A DNA stretch of 64,000 nt from Paracoccus aestuariivivens. Its GTDB lineage: Bacteria; Pseudomonadota; Alphaproteobacteria; Rhodobacterales; Rhodobacteraceae. Made by a program: the position numbers and the translations under genes. The stretch's first letter is position 1. Each line of letters opens with the position of its first letter. Of the stretch, positions 41,864 through 50,325 are shown one piece after another. The notes beneath the pieces are model-generated. The model was not told the origin of the DNA and did no database searches. It saw only the letters and a list, made by a program, of their open reading frames with translations. Location: NCBI RefSeq assembly GCF_009711225.1, contig NZ_WMIE01000006.1:148328-212327 (forward strand), written 5' to 3'.

Positions 41864-42766
41864 TCACTGGCGCAGGCTGTGCAGGATGGTTTCGGCAAAG
41901 CGGTTGGCGGCGGGGGACAGGACCTGATTGCGGCGCGTGATCAGCGCCATGGTCCGGTCAACCGAGGGTTCGACCAGATCCAGAATGGCGACCGATTCCG
42001 TGTCCTTCAGCCGCTTCAGCCGCGAGGCGGGTTGGATGGCGGCGCCCAGACCGGCCTCGACCATGGCGATAATCGTCTCGCCCTGAATGAACTCGTAGCG
42101 GGTTTCGACGGTGACGCCGACCTGATCCATCATCCGGTCCAGCAGGCGGCGCATCGCGGTCTGGCGGCTTTGGACCAGCAGCGGCAATCCGGCCAGTTCC
42201 TGCCATGTGATGCGGGTCGTCCCCGGCGCGACCAGATCGGCGGGGACCAGCGCCTGCACCGGATCGTTCAGGATCGCGGTGAATTCCAGTGCCTCGTCTT
42301 CCAGCATCGGGCCAAGCGCGAAATCGACCTCGCGGCGGTGCAAGGCCTCGTATAGCTCGCGCGAGGTCAGTTCGCGGATCGTCACCTTGATCTGCGGATA
42401 GGCCCGCACGAACGAGGTCAGGACCGGCGGCAGATGGATCGACGCGATATTCGACGAACTCGCCACCGACAGATGGCCGCGCTTGAAATCGACGGCCTCG
42501 CGCACCTGCCGCAGACCCAGCTGCACCTCGTAGAGCGCGCGTCTGGCGCTGTCGAAAAGCTGCTTTCCCTCGGGGGTAAAGGACACGCTGCGGGTTGTGC
42601 GCTCGAACAGGGTGACGCCTAACTGATCCTCTAACGTTTTGATCTGGCTGCTGATCGCGGAATGCGAACGGTGCAGCTTCTCGGCGGCGACACGAAAGCT
42701 GCCCTCGGTTGCGACAATGATGAACGTCTGAAGCAGCTTCAGGTTGACATGTCCGTCCAGTTCCAT
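41864..42766 (-). CDS. LysR family transcriptional regulator
   Basis: 300 residues with LysR helix-turn-helix LLQTFIIVATEGSFRVAAEK, then LHRSHSAISSQIKTLEDQLG, and a substrate-binding-like C-terminal domain. It is divergent from the tricarboxylate transporter operon (260-bp gap) and convergent with the DHDPS-family gene. The likely role is control of the TTT transporter and the acid-sugar enzymes behind it, with the substrate or an intermediate as inducer. In the gap the octamer CAGATTGC occurs twice (42791, 42844), a possible half site. Confidence 0.88.
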   Translation of the reverse strand: MELDGHVNLKLLQTFIIVATEGSFRVAAEKLHRSHSAISSQIKTLEDQLGVTLFERTTRSVSFTPEGKQLFDSARRALYEVQLGLRQVREAVDFKRGHLSVASSSNIASIHLPPVLTSFVRAYPQIKVTIRELTSRELYEALHRREVDFALGPMLEDEALEFTAILNDPVQALVPADLVAPGTTRITWQELAGLPLLVQSRQTAMRRLLDRMMDQVGVTVETRYEFIQGETIIAMVEAGLGAAIQPASRLKRLKDTESVAILDLVEPSVDRTMALITRRNQVLSPAANRFAETILHSLRQ

Positions 42767-43026
42767 CCGGGGGCCTTTTGATTGGTCTGCCAGATTGCAT
42801 AATCATGGGGAAAATCAAACTTGTCTATCCTATCGGCAGGGTCCAGATTGCCTGTCAGCGGAGGAAATCGCTCTTACAGTTTCGAATGGGTCGTGCCGAC
42901 CGCGCCTGAACGCCGGTCGTCTTGGGAGCATTTTTCCCATCACACGGGCCGTGGCCTGACGCATCATCATGGATGCCGCGGCTATTCGTGACGCCGGAGC
43001 GGTCGCGAACGAAACGGAGGAGAAAC

Positions 43027-44001
43027 ATGGTCAACGAGTTCAAAATCAGCCGCCGGTCATTCGGAGCGGGCCTTGCCGCGCTTGGGATCGCGCCATTGGT
43101 GCCGCGCCTTGCCCGCGCCGCGACCTATCCCGACAAGAACATCACCTATGTCGTCGCGGCCGGTGTCGGCGGCGGTAGCGACATCCTTGCCCGCACCGTG
43201 GCGCGGGTGATCGAGGACAAGAAGCTTCTGCCCGTCACCATGATCGTCGAGAACCGTCCCGGCGGTTCGGGGGCGATCGGCTACAACTACCTGAACTCGC
43301 ACGAGGGCGATGCCAGCTATCTGGGCGGGGTGGGCGTCAGCTTCTTCACGACGCCGCTTCTGGGCAAGATGCGCTACAATTACAAAAGTTTCACCCCGCT
43401 CGGGGCGCTGGCACGCTCGCCCTATATTCTGGTCGTCAACAGCGGGTCGGACATCAAGTCGCTGGATGACCTCAAGTCCGCGTCCTCGTTGCGGGTCGGC
43501 TCGGTCGGCGCGGTCGCGGACGAGGCGCTGCTGTCGCATCTGCTGAACAAGGAAATGGGCACGCAGATCCGTGTCGTGCCCTATGACGGCGGCGGCGAGG
43601 TGATCGGCGCGGTGCTGGGCGGCCATCTGGATCTGATGTGGGGCAATCCCAACGAGATGCTGGAACAGGTCCGCGCCGGCAAGATGCGCCCGCTGGCGGT
43701 TTCCGCCCCCGAGCGGATCAAGGAACTGCCCGAAGTCCCGACCTTCCCCGAACTGGGCTATGACATCAACCACACCCAGTTGCGCGCCATCGTCATGCCC
43801 GCGGGCGTTCCGGCCGAGGCCGTCGCCTATTGGGAGGGTGTGCTGAAATCGGTGGCAGAAAGCGACGAATGGCGCGAGGCCTATCTCGACCGTTTCAACG
43901 AGATCCCGCTGTATCTGGACAGCGCGAGCCTTGCCAAGGAAATGGAGGCGACCTCGAGCCGTTACGAGGCGATGATGAAGGAACTGGGTCTGCTGAAGTG
44001 A
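43027..44001 (+). CDS. TTT transporter substrate-binding protein (TctC/Bug family)
   Basis: 324 residues from the ATG at 43027, preceded by GGAGGAGAAAC. A twin-arginine signal peptide is visible: KISRRSFGAGLAALGIAP, ending ARA. The mature part shows the Bug fold: VVAAGVGGGSDILARTVARV, MIVENRPGGSGAIGYNYLNS and VVPYDGGGEVIGAVLGGHLD. It is the periplasmic receptor of a tripartite tricarboxylate transporter; the downstream OtnK/OtnC genes suggest a four-carbon acid sugar or related hydroxy acid. Export by Tat is unusual but known for Bug proteins. Confidence 0.9.
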   Translation: MVNEFKISRRSFGAGLAALGIAPLVPRLARAATYPDKNITYVVAAGVGGGSDILARTVARVIEDKKLLPVTMIVENRPGGSGAIGYNYLNSHEGDASYLGGVGVSFFTTPLLGKMRYNYKSFTPLGALARSPYILVVNSGSDIKSLDDLKSASSLRVGSVGAVADEALLSHLLNKEMGTQIRVVPYDGGGEVIGAVLGGHLDLMWGNPNEMLEQVRAGKMRPLAVSAPERIKELPEVPTFPELGYDINHTQLRAIVMPAGVPAEAVAYWEGVLKSVAESDEWREAYLDRFNEIPLYLDSASLAKEMEATSSRYEAMMKELGLLK

Positions 44002-44008
44002 CCCGTTT

Positions 44009-44030
44009 GCGGCGCGCCCTGCGGGGCCGC
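44009..44030 (+). other. Intergenic hairpin between tctC-like and tctB-like genes
   Basis: GCGGC (44009-44013) pairs with GCCGC (44026-44030), with further G/C pairing inside. The 67-base gap between receptor and permease genes often contains such a structure, which keeps receptor mRNA more abundant than permease mRNA. Confidence 0.4.
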
Positions 44031-44068
44031 CGCGCTCATCCGCCTTCCCCTCAGGAAAGGGAATAACA

Positions 44069-44518
44069 ATGCTTCGAGTGCGTACACTGGACCTTGCGGT
44101 TTCGGCGATGCTGTTTCTGTTGGGCTTCTACATCATCGCCAGCGGCATCGGCTTTGGCGTCATCGACAGCGGAACGCCGGGCGCGGGCTTCTTTCCGGTG
44201 ATCGTCGGCGCGGGGATCGTGCTGTTTTCCGGCATCAACTGCCTCAAGGTCCTGCGGCAGAACGCGATGCTGTCCGAAATCATCGGCACGACCGAGATCA
44301 TGCGGGTCGTCCTGACCAGCATTGCCCTGATCGCCTTTTGCGGGCTGGCCTCGCCCTTGGGGATGCTGGTTTCGGGCTTCGGGCTGATGGTCACCATCGC
44401 GATCATCTTCGGTGCGCGTACACCGGACATGATCGGTCGGGCCGCCTTGGCCGCCGCGGTGATGTCGGGCGTGCTTTATCTCATCTTCGTCAAGTTTCTG
44501 GCCGTCGCCTTGCCGTGA
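44069..44518 (+). CDS. TTT transporter small membrane subunit (TctB family)
   Basis: 149 residues with four transmembrane helices, the normal TctB size. The pattern GIGFGVIDSGTPGAGFFPVI in the first loop is diagnostic of the family. Start ATG 44069 follows CAGGAAAGGG. Together with TctA it forms the membrane part of a tripartite tricarboxylate transporter, an ion-driven importer. The gene is 21 bases ahead of tctA. Confidence 0.9.
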   Translation: MLRVRTLDLAVSAMLFLLGFYIIASGIGFGVIDSGTPGAGFFPVIVGAGIVLFSGINCLKVLRQNAMLSEIIGTTEIMRVVLTSIALIAFCGLASPLGMLVSGFGLMVTIAIIFGARTPDMIGRAALAAAVMSGVLYLIFVKFLAVALP

Positions 44519-44539
44519 TGGCCATCCGGGGAATCTATC

Positions 44540-46048
44540 ATGCTTGAGACATGGGGTCTTCTACTGAACGGGATCGCCGCGGCGTCGTCGCCAACGATCC
44601 TGATTGCCGTGGCCTTCGGCGCCGTGGTCGGCCTGTTCATCGGCGCCCTGCCGGGCCTTGGCCCGACGGCGGGGGTCGCGATCCTGTTGCCGCTGGTGAT
44701 CGGCTTTGACGGCACGGCTGCCGTCGCCGCACTTGGCGGGGTCTATTACGGTTCGCAATATGGCGGCGGGGTCACCGCGATCCTGCTGGGGATACCGGGC
44801 GATTCAGCCGCAACCATGACCGTCATCGACGGCTACGCGCTGGCCAAGCGCGGCGAGGCGGGGGCGGCGCTTGGCATCTCGATCGCGGCCTCGTTCATCG
44901 GCGGTCTGGTCGGGCTGATCCTGCTGACCACCTTCGCCACCACCATCGCCAGCGCCGCAATCGCCTTTGGTCCGGTCGAGATGACGGCCGTGATGGTCTT
45001 TGCCCTGTCGCTGGTCAGCGTGCTGGGCGGCAAGGACCCGATCAAGGGCCTGCTTGGCCTGTGTCTGGGCCTGTGGCTGGGCACGGTCGGGCTTGATCCC
45101 ATCGTCGGCATTCCGCGCTTCGATCTGGGCTCGGCGCATCTGTTCGACGGGATCGAGTTCTCGATCCTTGCCGTCGGGCTGTTCGGGCTGGCCGAGATGT
45201 ACAACACCCATCTGGGCGAGGCCGAGGGCGAGAACCAGATCCGCTTCCGTATGCGCGATCTGCTGCCGCAGCCGCGCAAGATCATCCGCTGCTGGCGCGA
45301 GCTGGGCACGGGTTCGGTCATCGGCTTCATCGTCGGGGTTCTGCCGGGGGCAGGGGCCACCGCCGCCACGATGATCACCTATGCCGTCGCCAAGCGGATG
45401 GCCAAAGACCCCGAGCGCTTCGGCAATGGCGCCTACGAGGGCGTCGCCGCGCCGGAAGCCGCCAATAACGCCGCGTCCTATGGCTCGATGATCCCTATGT
45501 TCGCATTGGGTATCCCCGGCTCGGGTACGACTGCGGTGCTGCTGGGCGGGCTGCTGATGATCGGGTTGCAACCGGGACCGATGCTGTTCCAGACCCAGCC
45601 CGATTTCGTCTGGACGATCTTCGGCAGCTTCTACATCGGCAACCTCGCCCTTGTCGCGATCACCATCCTGCTGACGCCGCTTCTGGCCAGCTGCGCCTTC
45701 GTCAAGCCGGGATACCTGTTCCCCGCCGTGATCGCCATCGTGGCCTTCGGGATCTATTCGATCAACTATTCGATGTTCGACGTGATGCTGGCCATGGCCT
45801 TTGGCGTGATCGGCTATGTGATGATGAAACTGGGCTATCCGCCGGTGCCGCTGATCCTTGGCCTGATCCTTGGTCCCATCCTTGAACGGGGCATCCGCCG
45901 CACTCTGGTCGGCACGAATGGCGATCCTTCGGTCTTCTTCCAAAGCCCCATCGCGGTCGTCCTGTTCCTTGCCAGCGCGGTGATGCTGTTCTGGCCGCTG
46001 ATCCGCAAGCAGATCCGCAACCAGCGCGCACGACCCGCGACCAACTGA
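44540..46048 (+). CDS. TTT transporter large membrane subunit (TctA family)
   Basis: 502 residues with about twelve helices, the standard TctA length. Conserved segments include GALPGLGPTAGVAILLPLVI near residue 40, YGGGVTAILLGIPGDSAA near 75, then VGVLPGAGATAATMITYAVA and EAANNAASYGSMIPMFALGI with PGSGTTAVLLGGL in the second half. It forms the channel with TctB. The substrate passed on by the TctC receptor probably feeds the dehydrogenase, kinase and aldolase encoded downstream. Confidence 0.93.
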   Translation: MLETWGLLLNGIAAASSPTILIAVAFGAVVGLFIGALPGLGPTAGVAILLPLVIGFDGTAAVAALGGVYYGSQYGGGVTAILLGIPGDSAATMTVIDGYALAKRGEAGAALGISIAASFIGGLVGLILLTTFATTIASAAIAFGPVEMTAVMVFALSLVSVLGGKDPIKGLLGLCLGLWLGTVGLDPIVGIPRFDLGSAHLFDGIEFSILAVGLFGLAEMYNTHLGEAEGENQIRFRMRDLLPQPRKIIRCWRELGTGSVIGFIVGVLPGAGATAATMITYAVAKRMAKDPERFGNGAYEGVAAPEAANNAASYGSMIPMFALGIPGSGTTAVLLGGLLMIGLQPGPMLFQTQPDFVWTIFGSFYIGNLALVAITILLTPLLASCAFVKPGYLFPAVIAIVAFGIYSINYSMFDVMLAMAFGVIGYVMMKLGYPPVPLILGLILGPILERGIRRTLVGTNGDPSVFFQSPIAVVLFLASAVMLFWPLIRKQIRNQRARPATN

Positions 46049-46088
46049 CCGTGACCCGTCGCCGGACGGGCATGACGTGAAACCCTAT

Positions 46089-46139
46089 CGGGCGGCGTTC
46101 CACCCGCCCGTATCCATCCCCCGTGTTCTTCCGCACGGG
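46089..46139 (+). other. Tandem hairpins between the tctA-like and SAF-dehydrogenase genes
   Basis: Hairpin 1: CGGGCGG (46089-46095) and CCGCCCG (46104-46110). Hairpin 2: CCCGTG (46120-46125) and CACGGG (46134-46139). Neither is followed by a T-run. They occupy the 116-base gap and may separate transport from enzyme expression. Confidence 0.45.
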
Positions 46140-46164
46140 CCTCCGAACCGCATGGGATCGAGAC

Positions 46165-47580
46165 ATGGTTTACCACTACCTTTACGAGCATTTCGCCAAG
46201 ACCGATCAGGTTCGCGTCGGCATCATCGGGGCCGGCAATTACGGCACGGCCATCGTGACCCAAGACCCCCATACGCCGCGCCTGTCGGTGGTGCTGGTCG
46301 CCGATATCTCGGTCGAGGCGGCCAAGGGGGCCTATGAAAAGGCAGGCTTTGCGGCCGAAACGCTGGCCTATGCCGCCACCGCCGCCGAGGCTCAGGCCCT
46401 GATCGATCGTGGGCTGCGCGTCTATACCGACCATCCCGAGATCGTCACCGAGGTTCCCGCCGTCGATATCGTCGCCGAAAGCACCGGCGTCCCCGAGGCC
46501 AGCGCGAAATTCGCCCTTGAGGCCTTCGCCAATGGCAAGCATGTCGCGATGATCACCAAGGATTGCGATGTCTCGGTGGGGCCGATCCTCAAGCGGAAAG
46601 CCCAACAGGCGGGCGTCGTCTACACGCCGGTCGATGGCGACCAGCACGGCTTGCTGATCGCGTTCTACGAATGGGCCAAATCCATCGGGCTGACGGTGAT
46701 CTCGGGCGGGAAGGCGACCGATGGCGAGTTCGTCTACGATCCCGCCGCCGGAACCGTCACCATCAGGACCGACAAAAAGATCCACGCGCCCTATAAGGAA
46801 CAGATCACCGTCGCGCCCGAGGACCGCAAATATCTGGCCGCGATCCCTGCCGGTCAGGTCGCGGAATATCTGGCCGCACGCGCGCGTATTCTGGCCGAAC
46901 TGCCCCAGCCCGGTTCCTACGATCTGTGTGAAATCACCGTGGCGGCGAATTATACCGGTCTGGCTCCGCAGGTGGACACGCTGTATCACGCCCCCCTGCG
47001 CATCACCGAGATCCCCGAGGCCTATGCCGAAACCGCCAGCGGCGGGATGTTCGAAAAGCCCGGCGCGATCGATCTGGCGACCTGTCTGCGCACGCCCGAC
47101 GAATCCGGTCTGGGCGGCGGTGTGTGGCTGGTGGTCCGCGCCGACAATGCCTATTCGCAGCACATCCTTGCCACCAAGGGCCAGATCGCGAACCATGATG
47201 AATCCGTGGTCGTGATCTATCGCCCCTACCATCTGTGCGGGGTGGAGACCGCGACCTCGCTGCTGATGGCGGGTCTGCTGGGCATTGATACCGGAACGGC
47301 GGATTACCGTCCGCGCTTCGATCTGGTCAAGGTCGCCGCGCGCGACATCAAGGCGGGCGAGGTCTTCGGCAATGACCATGATCCGATGATGACCGCCCGC
47401 ATCGTTCCGGCCCGACCGGTGGCGCAGGGCAATCTGGCGACGGCGCATCTGTTGACCGGAAACCGCGCCGCTGTCGATATCCCCGCAGGCACCGCGATCA
47501 CCTATGACATGGTCGAGGAGCCCGCCCATTCGACGATATGGGCCTTGCGCCGCGAACAGGACCAGACGTTCCTGCTGTGA
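46165..47580 (+). CDS. COG4091-type NAD(P)-dependent dehydrogenase with C-terminal SAF domain
   Basis: 471 residues from the ATG at 46165 (a GTG at 46123 is also in frame). Rossmann motif VGIIGAGNYGTA near residue 20, then the homoserine-dehydrogenase-like AVDIVAESTGVPEASAKFAL with GKHVAMITKDCDVSVGP, and a C-terminal SAF domain (about 390-455; VKVAARDIKAGEVFGN, then VDIPAGTAITYDM). SAF domains are otherwise found in sugar acid dehydratases and sialate synthases. COG4091 proteins are usually annotated only as homoserine-dehydrogenase-like; here the position before an OtnK/OtnC pair suggests oxidation of a sugar acid to a 3-oxo acid. Confidence 0.85.
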   Translation: MVYHYLYEHFAKTDQVRVGIIGAGNYGTAIVTQDPHTPRLSVVLVADISVEAAKGAYEKAGFAAETLAYAATAAEAQALIDRGLRVYTDHPEIVTEVPAVDIVAESTGVPEASAKFALEAFANGKHVAMITKDCDVSVGPILKRKAQQAGVVYTPVDGDQHGLLIAFYEWAKSIGLTVISGGKATDGEFVYDPAAGTVTIRTDKKIHAPYKEQITVAPEDRKYLAAIPAGQVAEYLAARARILAELPQPGSYDLCEITVAANYTGLAPQVDTLYHAPLRITEIPEAYAETASGGMFEKPGAIDLATCLRTPDESGLGGGVWLVVRADNAYSQHILATKGQIANHDESVVVIYRPYHLCGVETATSLLMAGLLGIDTGTADYRPRFDLVKVAARDIKAGEVFGNDHDPMMTARIVPARPVAQGNLATAHLLTGNRAAVDIPAGTAITYDMVEEPAHSTIWALRREQDQTFLL

Positions 47581-47613
47581 CGCCCGCATGATCTTGCCGA
47601 TAGGGACGACCGA

Positions 47614-48279
47614 ATGAACCGGCCAAGGATAGTTCTGCTGCACGCAACGCCCGTCGCGATGGAACCGGTTGCGCAGGCGATGGCGCGGCTTTGGCCCGAG
47701 GCCGAGGCGATCAACCTGCTGGACGATTCTCTGGGGATCGACCGCGAACGGGATGGCGAGGGGCCGCTATCCCCGCAGATATTCGCCCGCTTCGACGCGC
47801 TTGGCCGATACGGGCTCGGGTTGGGTGCGCGGGGAATTCTGGCTACCTGCTCGGCCTTCGGTCCGGCGCTGGCGCAACTGGACCGGAGCCTGCCGGTTCC
47901 GGTCGTCAAGCCGAACGAGCCGATGTTCCGCGCGGCTATCGGCATGGGGACAAGGATCGCGATGCTGGCGACCTTTGCCCCCGCGATTGCCAGCATGGAG
48001 CAGGAGTTCCACGAACTTGCCGCTTCGGTCGGGTCGGATGCCCGCTTGACGACGGTCCTTGTTTCGGGCGCGATCGAGGCTTTGCGGGCGGGTGACGCGG
48101 TGACGCATAACCGGCTGCTGGTCGGGGCGGTTGCGGAATTGCGCGGTTTCGATGCGATCATGCTGGCGCATTTTTCGACCTCGCGTGCATTGGCCGATAT
48201 TCAGGCGGCGATTTCGGCTCCGGTCCTGTCCGCGCCGGAATCCGCGGTTGCAGAGATGCTGGCGCGGGTCGCAGGATGA
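47614..48279 (+). CDS. Aspartate/glutamate racemase-like protein with a single cysteine
   Basis: 221 residues of the Asp/Glu/hydantoin racemase superfamily. The first catalytic region is present as GILATCSAFGPALAQ (Cys near residue 77), whereas the second, normally G-C-T-H, reads IMLAHFSTSRALA and has no cysteine; the protein contains only one Cys in all. Two-base racemisation through a cysteine pair is therefore unlikely, and a decarboxylase or isomerase role is more plausible, as in the single-Cys arylmalonate decarboxylase relatives. It lies between the SAF dehydrogenase and the OtnK-like kinase, so it probably acts on the same acid. Confidence 0.8.
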   Translation: MNRPRIVLLHATPVAMEPVAQAMARLWPEAEAINLLDDSLGIDRERDGEGPLSPQIFARFDALGRYGLGLGARGILATCSAFGPALAQLDRSLPVPVVKPNEPMFRAAIGMGTRIAMLATFAPAIASMEQEFHELAASVGSDARLTTVLVSGAIEALRAGDAVTHNRLLVGAVAELRGFDAIMLAHFSTSRALADIQAAISAPVLSAPESAVAEMLARVAG

Positions 48280-48343
48280 TGTCGGGGAACACACCGCCGG
48301 TCGTTCGCGATCTTGGCGGAAGGAATGAAGGGATGGGGAATAA

Positions 48344-49603
48344 ATGACTGTGTTGGGCGCGATTGCCGATGACTTTACCGGAGCGACCGATCTGGCGGGC
48401 TTGCTGGCGCGGTCGGGGGTGCGGGTGCGGCTGCATACGGGCGTGCCGGTCGCGCCTCCGGGCGACGATACCGCCGCCTTCGAGATCATCGCGCTGAAGA
48501 TCCGCACCGCGCCCCGCCAGACCGCCATCGCCGAGGCCGGCGCCGCGCTGGACTGGTTGCAGCGGGCAGGGGCCAAGCGGTTTTTCTGGAAATACTGCTC
48601 GACTTTCGACAGCACGGCCTCGGGCAATATCGGCACCGTGGCTCAGGCGTTGATGCAGCGGCTGGGCCTGTCGCAGACGATCTATTGTCCGGCTTTCCCC
48701 GAAAACGGTCGCCGCGTGTTCATGGGCAACCTGTTCGTCAACGATCTGCCCTTGGCCGAAAGCCCGATGAAGGACCACCCGCTGACCCCGATGCGCGACA
48801 GCAATCTGATGCGGTTGCTTGCGCCTCAGGTCAGCGGCAGCGTCGGGCTGGCCGACCGGACCTTTGTCGCAAAAGGCGCGGCGGCCCTGCGCGAGCGGAT
48901 CGCGCAAGCGGGCGCGCATGTCGTGGTCGATGCGATCGACGATGCCGATCTGGCGGTTGTGGCGCGGGCCTGTCGTGACATGGTTCTGATGACGGGCGGC
49001 TCGGCGGTGGCGATGCCCTTGCCGGGGCTTTACCTTGAAGACGGCACCCTGTCGCGCGATGCCGCAAAACCTGTGGCTCCGGCGCTGGGATCTGCGGCGG
49101 TGGTGCTATCGGGCAGCGCCTCGGCGATGACGAACCGGCAGGTGGCGGATTACCTCGCGCGCGGCGCGGCGGCCTATCGGCTTGATCCGGTCGCGCTGGC
49201 CGAAAGCGGGCATCAGGCGGCGCTGGACTGGCTGTCGGCGCAGGATCTGGACCGCGCCCCGCTGGTCTATGCCACCGCCACCCCCGACGAGGTTCGCGCC
49301 GCGCAGCAGCGTCTGGGTGTCGCCCGCGCGGGCGAGATCGTCGAGGCCGCTCTGGCCGCCTGTGCCATCCGCGCCCGCGATCTGGGCGCGCAACGCATCG
49401 TGGTCGCGGGGGGAGAGACCTCGGGGGCGGTGACGCAGGCGCTGGGGGTGAACCATATGGAGATCGGGCCGGAAATCGCCCCCGGTGTGCCGTGGTGCTA
49501 CTGCGTCTCGCAGGGGACCGAGCTTGCCTTGACGCTGAAATCGGGCAATTTCGGCCGCGAGAGTTTCTTCTCGGACGCGCTGGACGTGCTGGAGGCGGCA
49601 TGA
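48344..49603 (+). CDS. otnK: Four-carbon acid sugar kinase, OtnK-like (3-oxo-tetronate kinase, DUF1537)
   Basis: 419 residues. N-terminal DUF1537 motif GAIADDFTGATDLAGLLARS (residues 4-23), then KYCSTFDSTASGNIG, FPENGRRVFMGNLFVNDLPL and ESPMKDHPLTPM, all highly characteristic of OtnK; the C-terminal nucleotide-binding part contains IVVAGGETSGAVTQAL. OtnK phosphorylates 3-oxo-tetronate (from threonate or erythronate) at O4. The following otnC-like gene starts in its stop codon, so both proteins are produced together. The first steps are not provided by the usual LtnD, DenD or OtnI in this cluster. Confidence 0.9.
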   Translation: MTVLGAIADDFTGATDLAGLLARSGVRVRLHTGVPVAPPGDDTAAFEIIALKIRTAPRQTAIAEAGAALDWLQRAGAKRFFWKYCSTFDSTASGNIGTVAQALMQRLGLSQTIYCPAFPENGRRVFMGNLFVNDLPLAESPMKDHPLTPMRDSNLMRLLAPQVSGSVGLADRTFVAKGAAALRERIAQAGAHVVVDAIDDADLAVVARACRDMVLMTGGSAVAMPLPGLYLEDGTLSRDAAKPVAPALGSAAVVLSGSASAMTNRQVADYLARGAAAYRLDPVALAESGHQAALDWLSAQDLDRAPLVYATATPDEVRAAQQRLGVARAGEIVEAALAACAIRARDLGAQRIVVAGGETSGAVTQALGVNHMEIGPEIAPGVPWCYCVSQGTELALTLKSGNFGRESFFSDALDVLEAA

Positions 49604-50247
49604 GCGACGAAACCAGACTGCGCGAGCAGCTTTGCATGCTGGCGAAATCGCTGTTCGATCGCGGGCTGACCGGCGGATCGACCGGCAATATCTCGGCGCG
49701 GACACCGGACGGGGGGCTGCTGGTCAGTCCGACCGGCACCAGCTTTGGCCGCCTTGATCCCGCGCGGCTTAGCCGTTTCGATCCGTCTGGCCGGTTGATC
49801 GAGGGTGACAAGCCGACCAAGGAAATGCCGCTGCATCAGTCGTTCTACGACACGCGCAACCAGACCGGAGCCGTGGTTCACCTGCATTCCTGCCATTCCG
49901 TCGCGCTGTCGCTGCTGCCCGATGTCGATCCGGACAATTTCCTGCCGCCGCTGACACCCTATGCGATCATGCGGCTGGGGAAGGTGCAGTTGCTGCCCTA
50001 TTTCATGCCCGGAGATCCCGAGATGGGGCAGGCGGTGCGCGGATTGGCGGGGCGGCGCTCGGCGGTGATGCTGGCCAATCACGGGCCCGTCGTGGCCGGC
50101 AAGGATCTGGAATCCGCCTGCAACGCCATCGAGGAACTGGAGGACACCGCCCGCCTTGCGATCCTGACGCGGGGCATGTCGCCGCGCCATTTGACCAAGG
50201 ACCAGATCGCCCGCCTTGTGACCACATTCGCGCCCGACTGGGACTAG
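49600..50247 (+). CDS. otnC: 3-oxo-tetronate 4-phosphate decarboxylase, OtnC-like (class II aldolase)
   Basis: 215 residues from the ATG at 49600 (ATGA overlap with otnK). Class II aldolase/adducin fold with LTGGSTGNISART near residue 25, LLVSPTGTSFGRL, EMPLHQSFYDTRNQTG (catalytic Glu), and the metal histidines in VVHLHSCHSVALS, plus VMLANHGPVVAGKD. OtnC decarboxylates 3-oxo-tetronate 4-phosphate to dihydroxyacetone phosphate, delivering the carbon to glycolysis. It is the last gene of the TTT/acid-sugar cluster. Confidence 0.9.
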   Translation: MSDETRLREQLCMLAKSLFDRGLTGGSTGNISARTPDGGLLVSPTGTSFGRLDPARLSRFDPSGRLIEGDKPTKEMPLHQSFYDTRNQTGAVVHLHSCHSVALSLLPDVDPDNFLPPLTPYAIMRLGKVQLLPYFMPGDPEMGQAVRGLAGRRSAVMLANHGPVVAGKDLESACNAIEELEDTARLAILTRGMSPRHLTKDQIARLVTTFAPDWD

Positions 50248-50325
50248 GCGGACCGCCTTTCCTATGGAATGCCGCCGACCTGCGGGCTAGTCGTTGGGGG
50301 TCGCAACCGCGCTTCGAGGTCCGCC

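Noticed and set aside
44804..45943. 379-codon minus-strand ORF opposite the tctA-like gene
   Set aside because: Low-complexity His/Asp/Arg/Gln content characteristic of antisense reading of a membrane protein gene.
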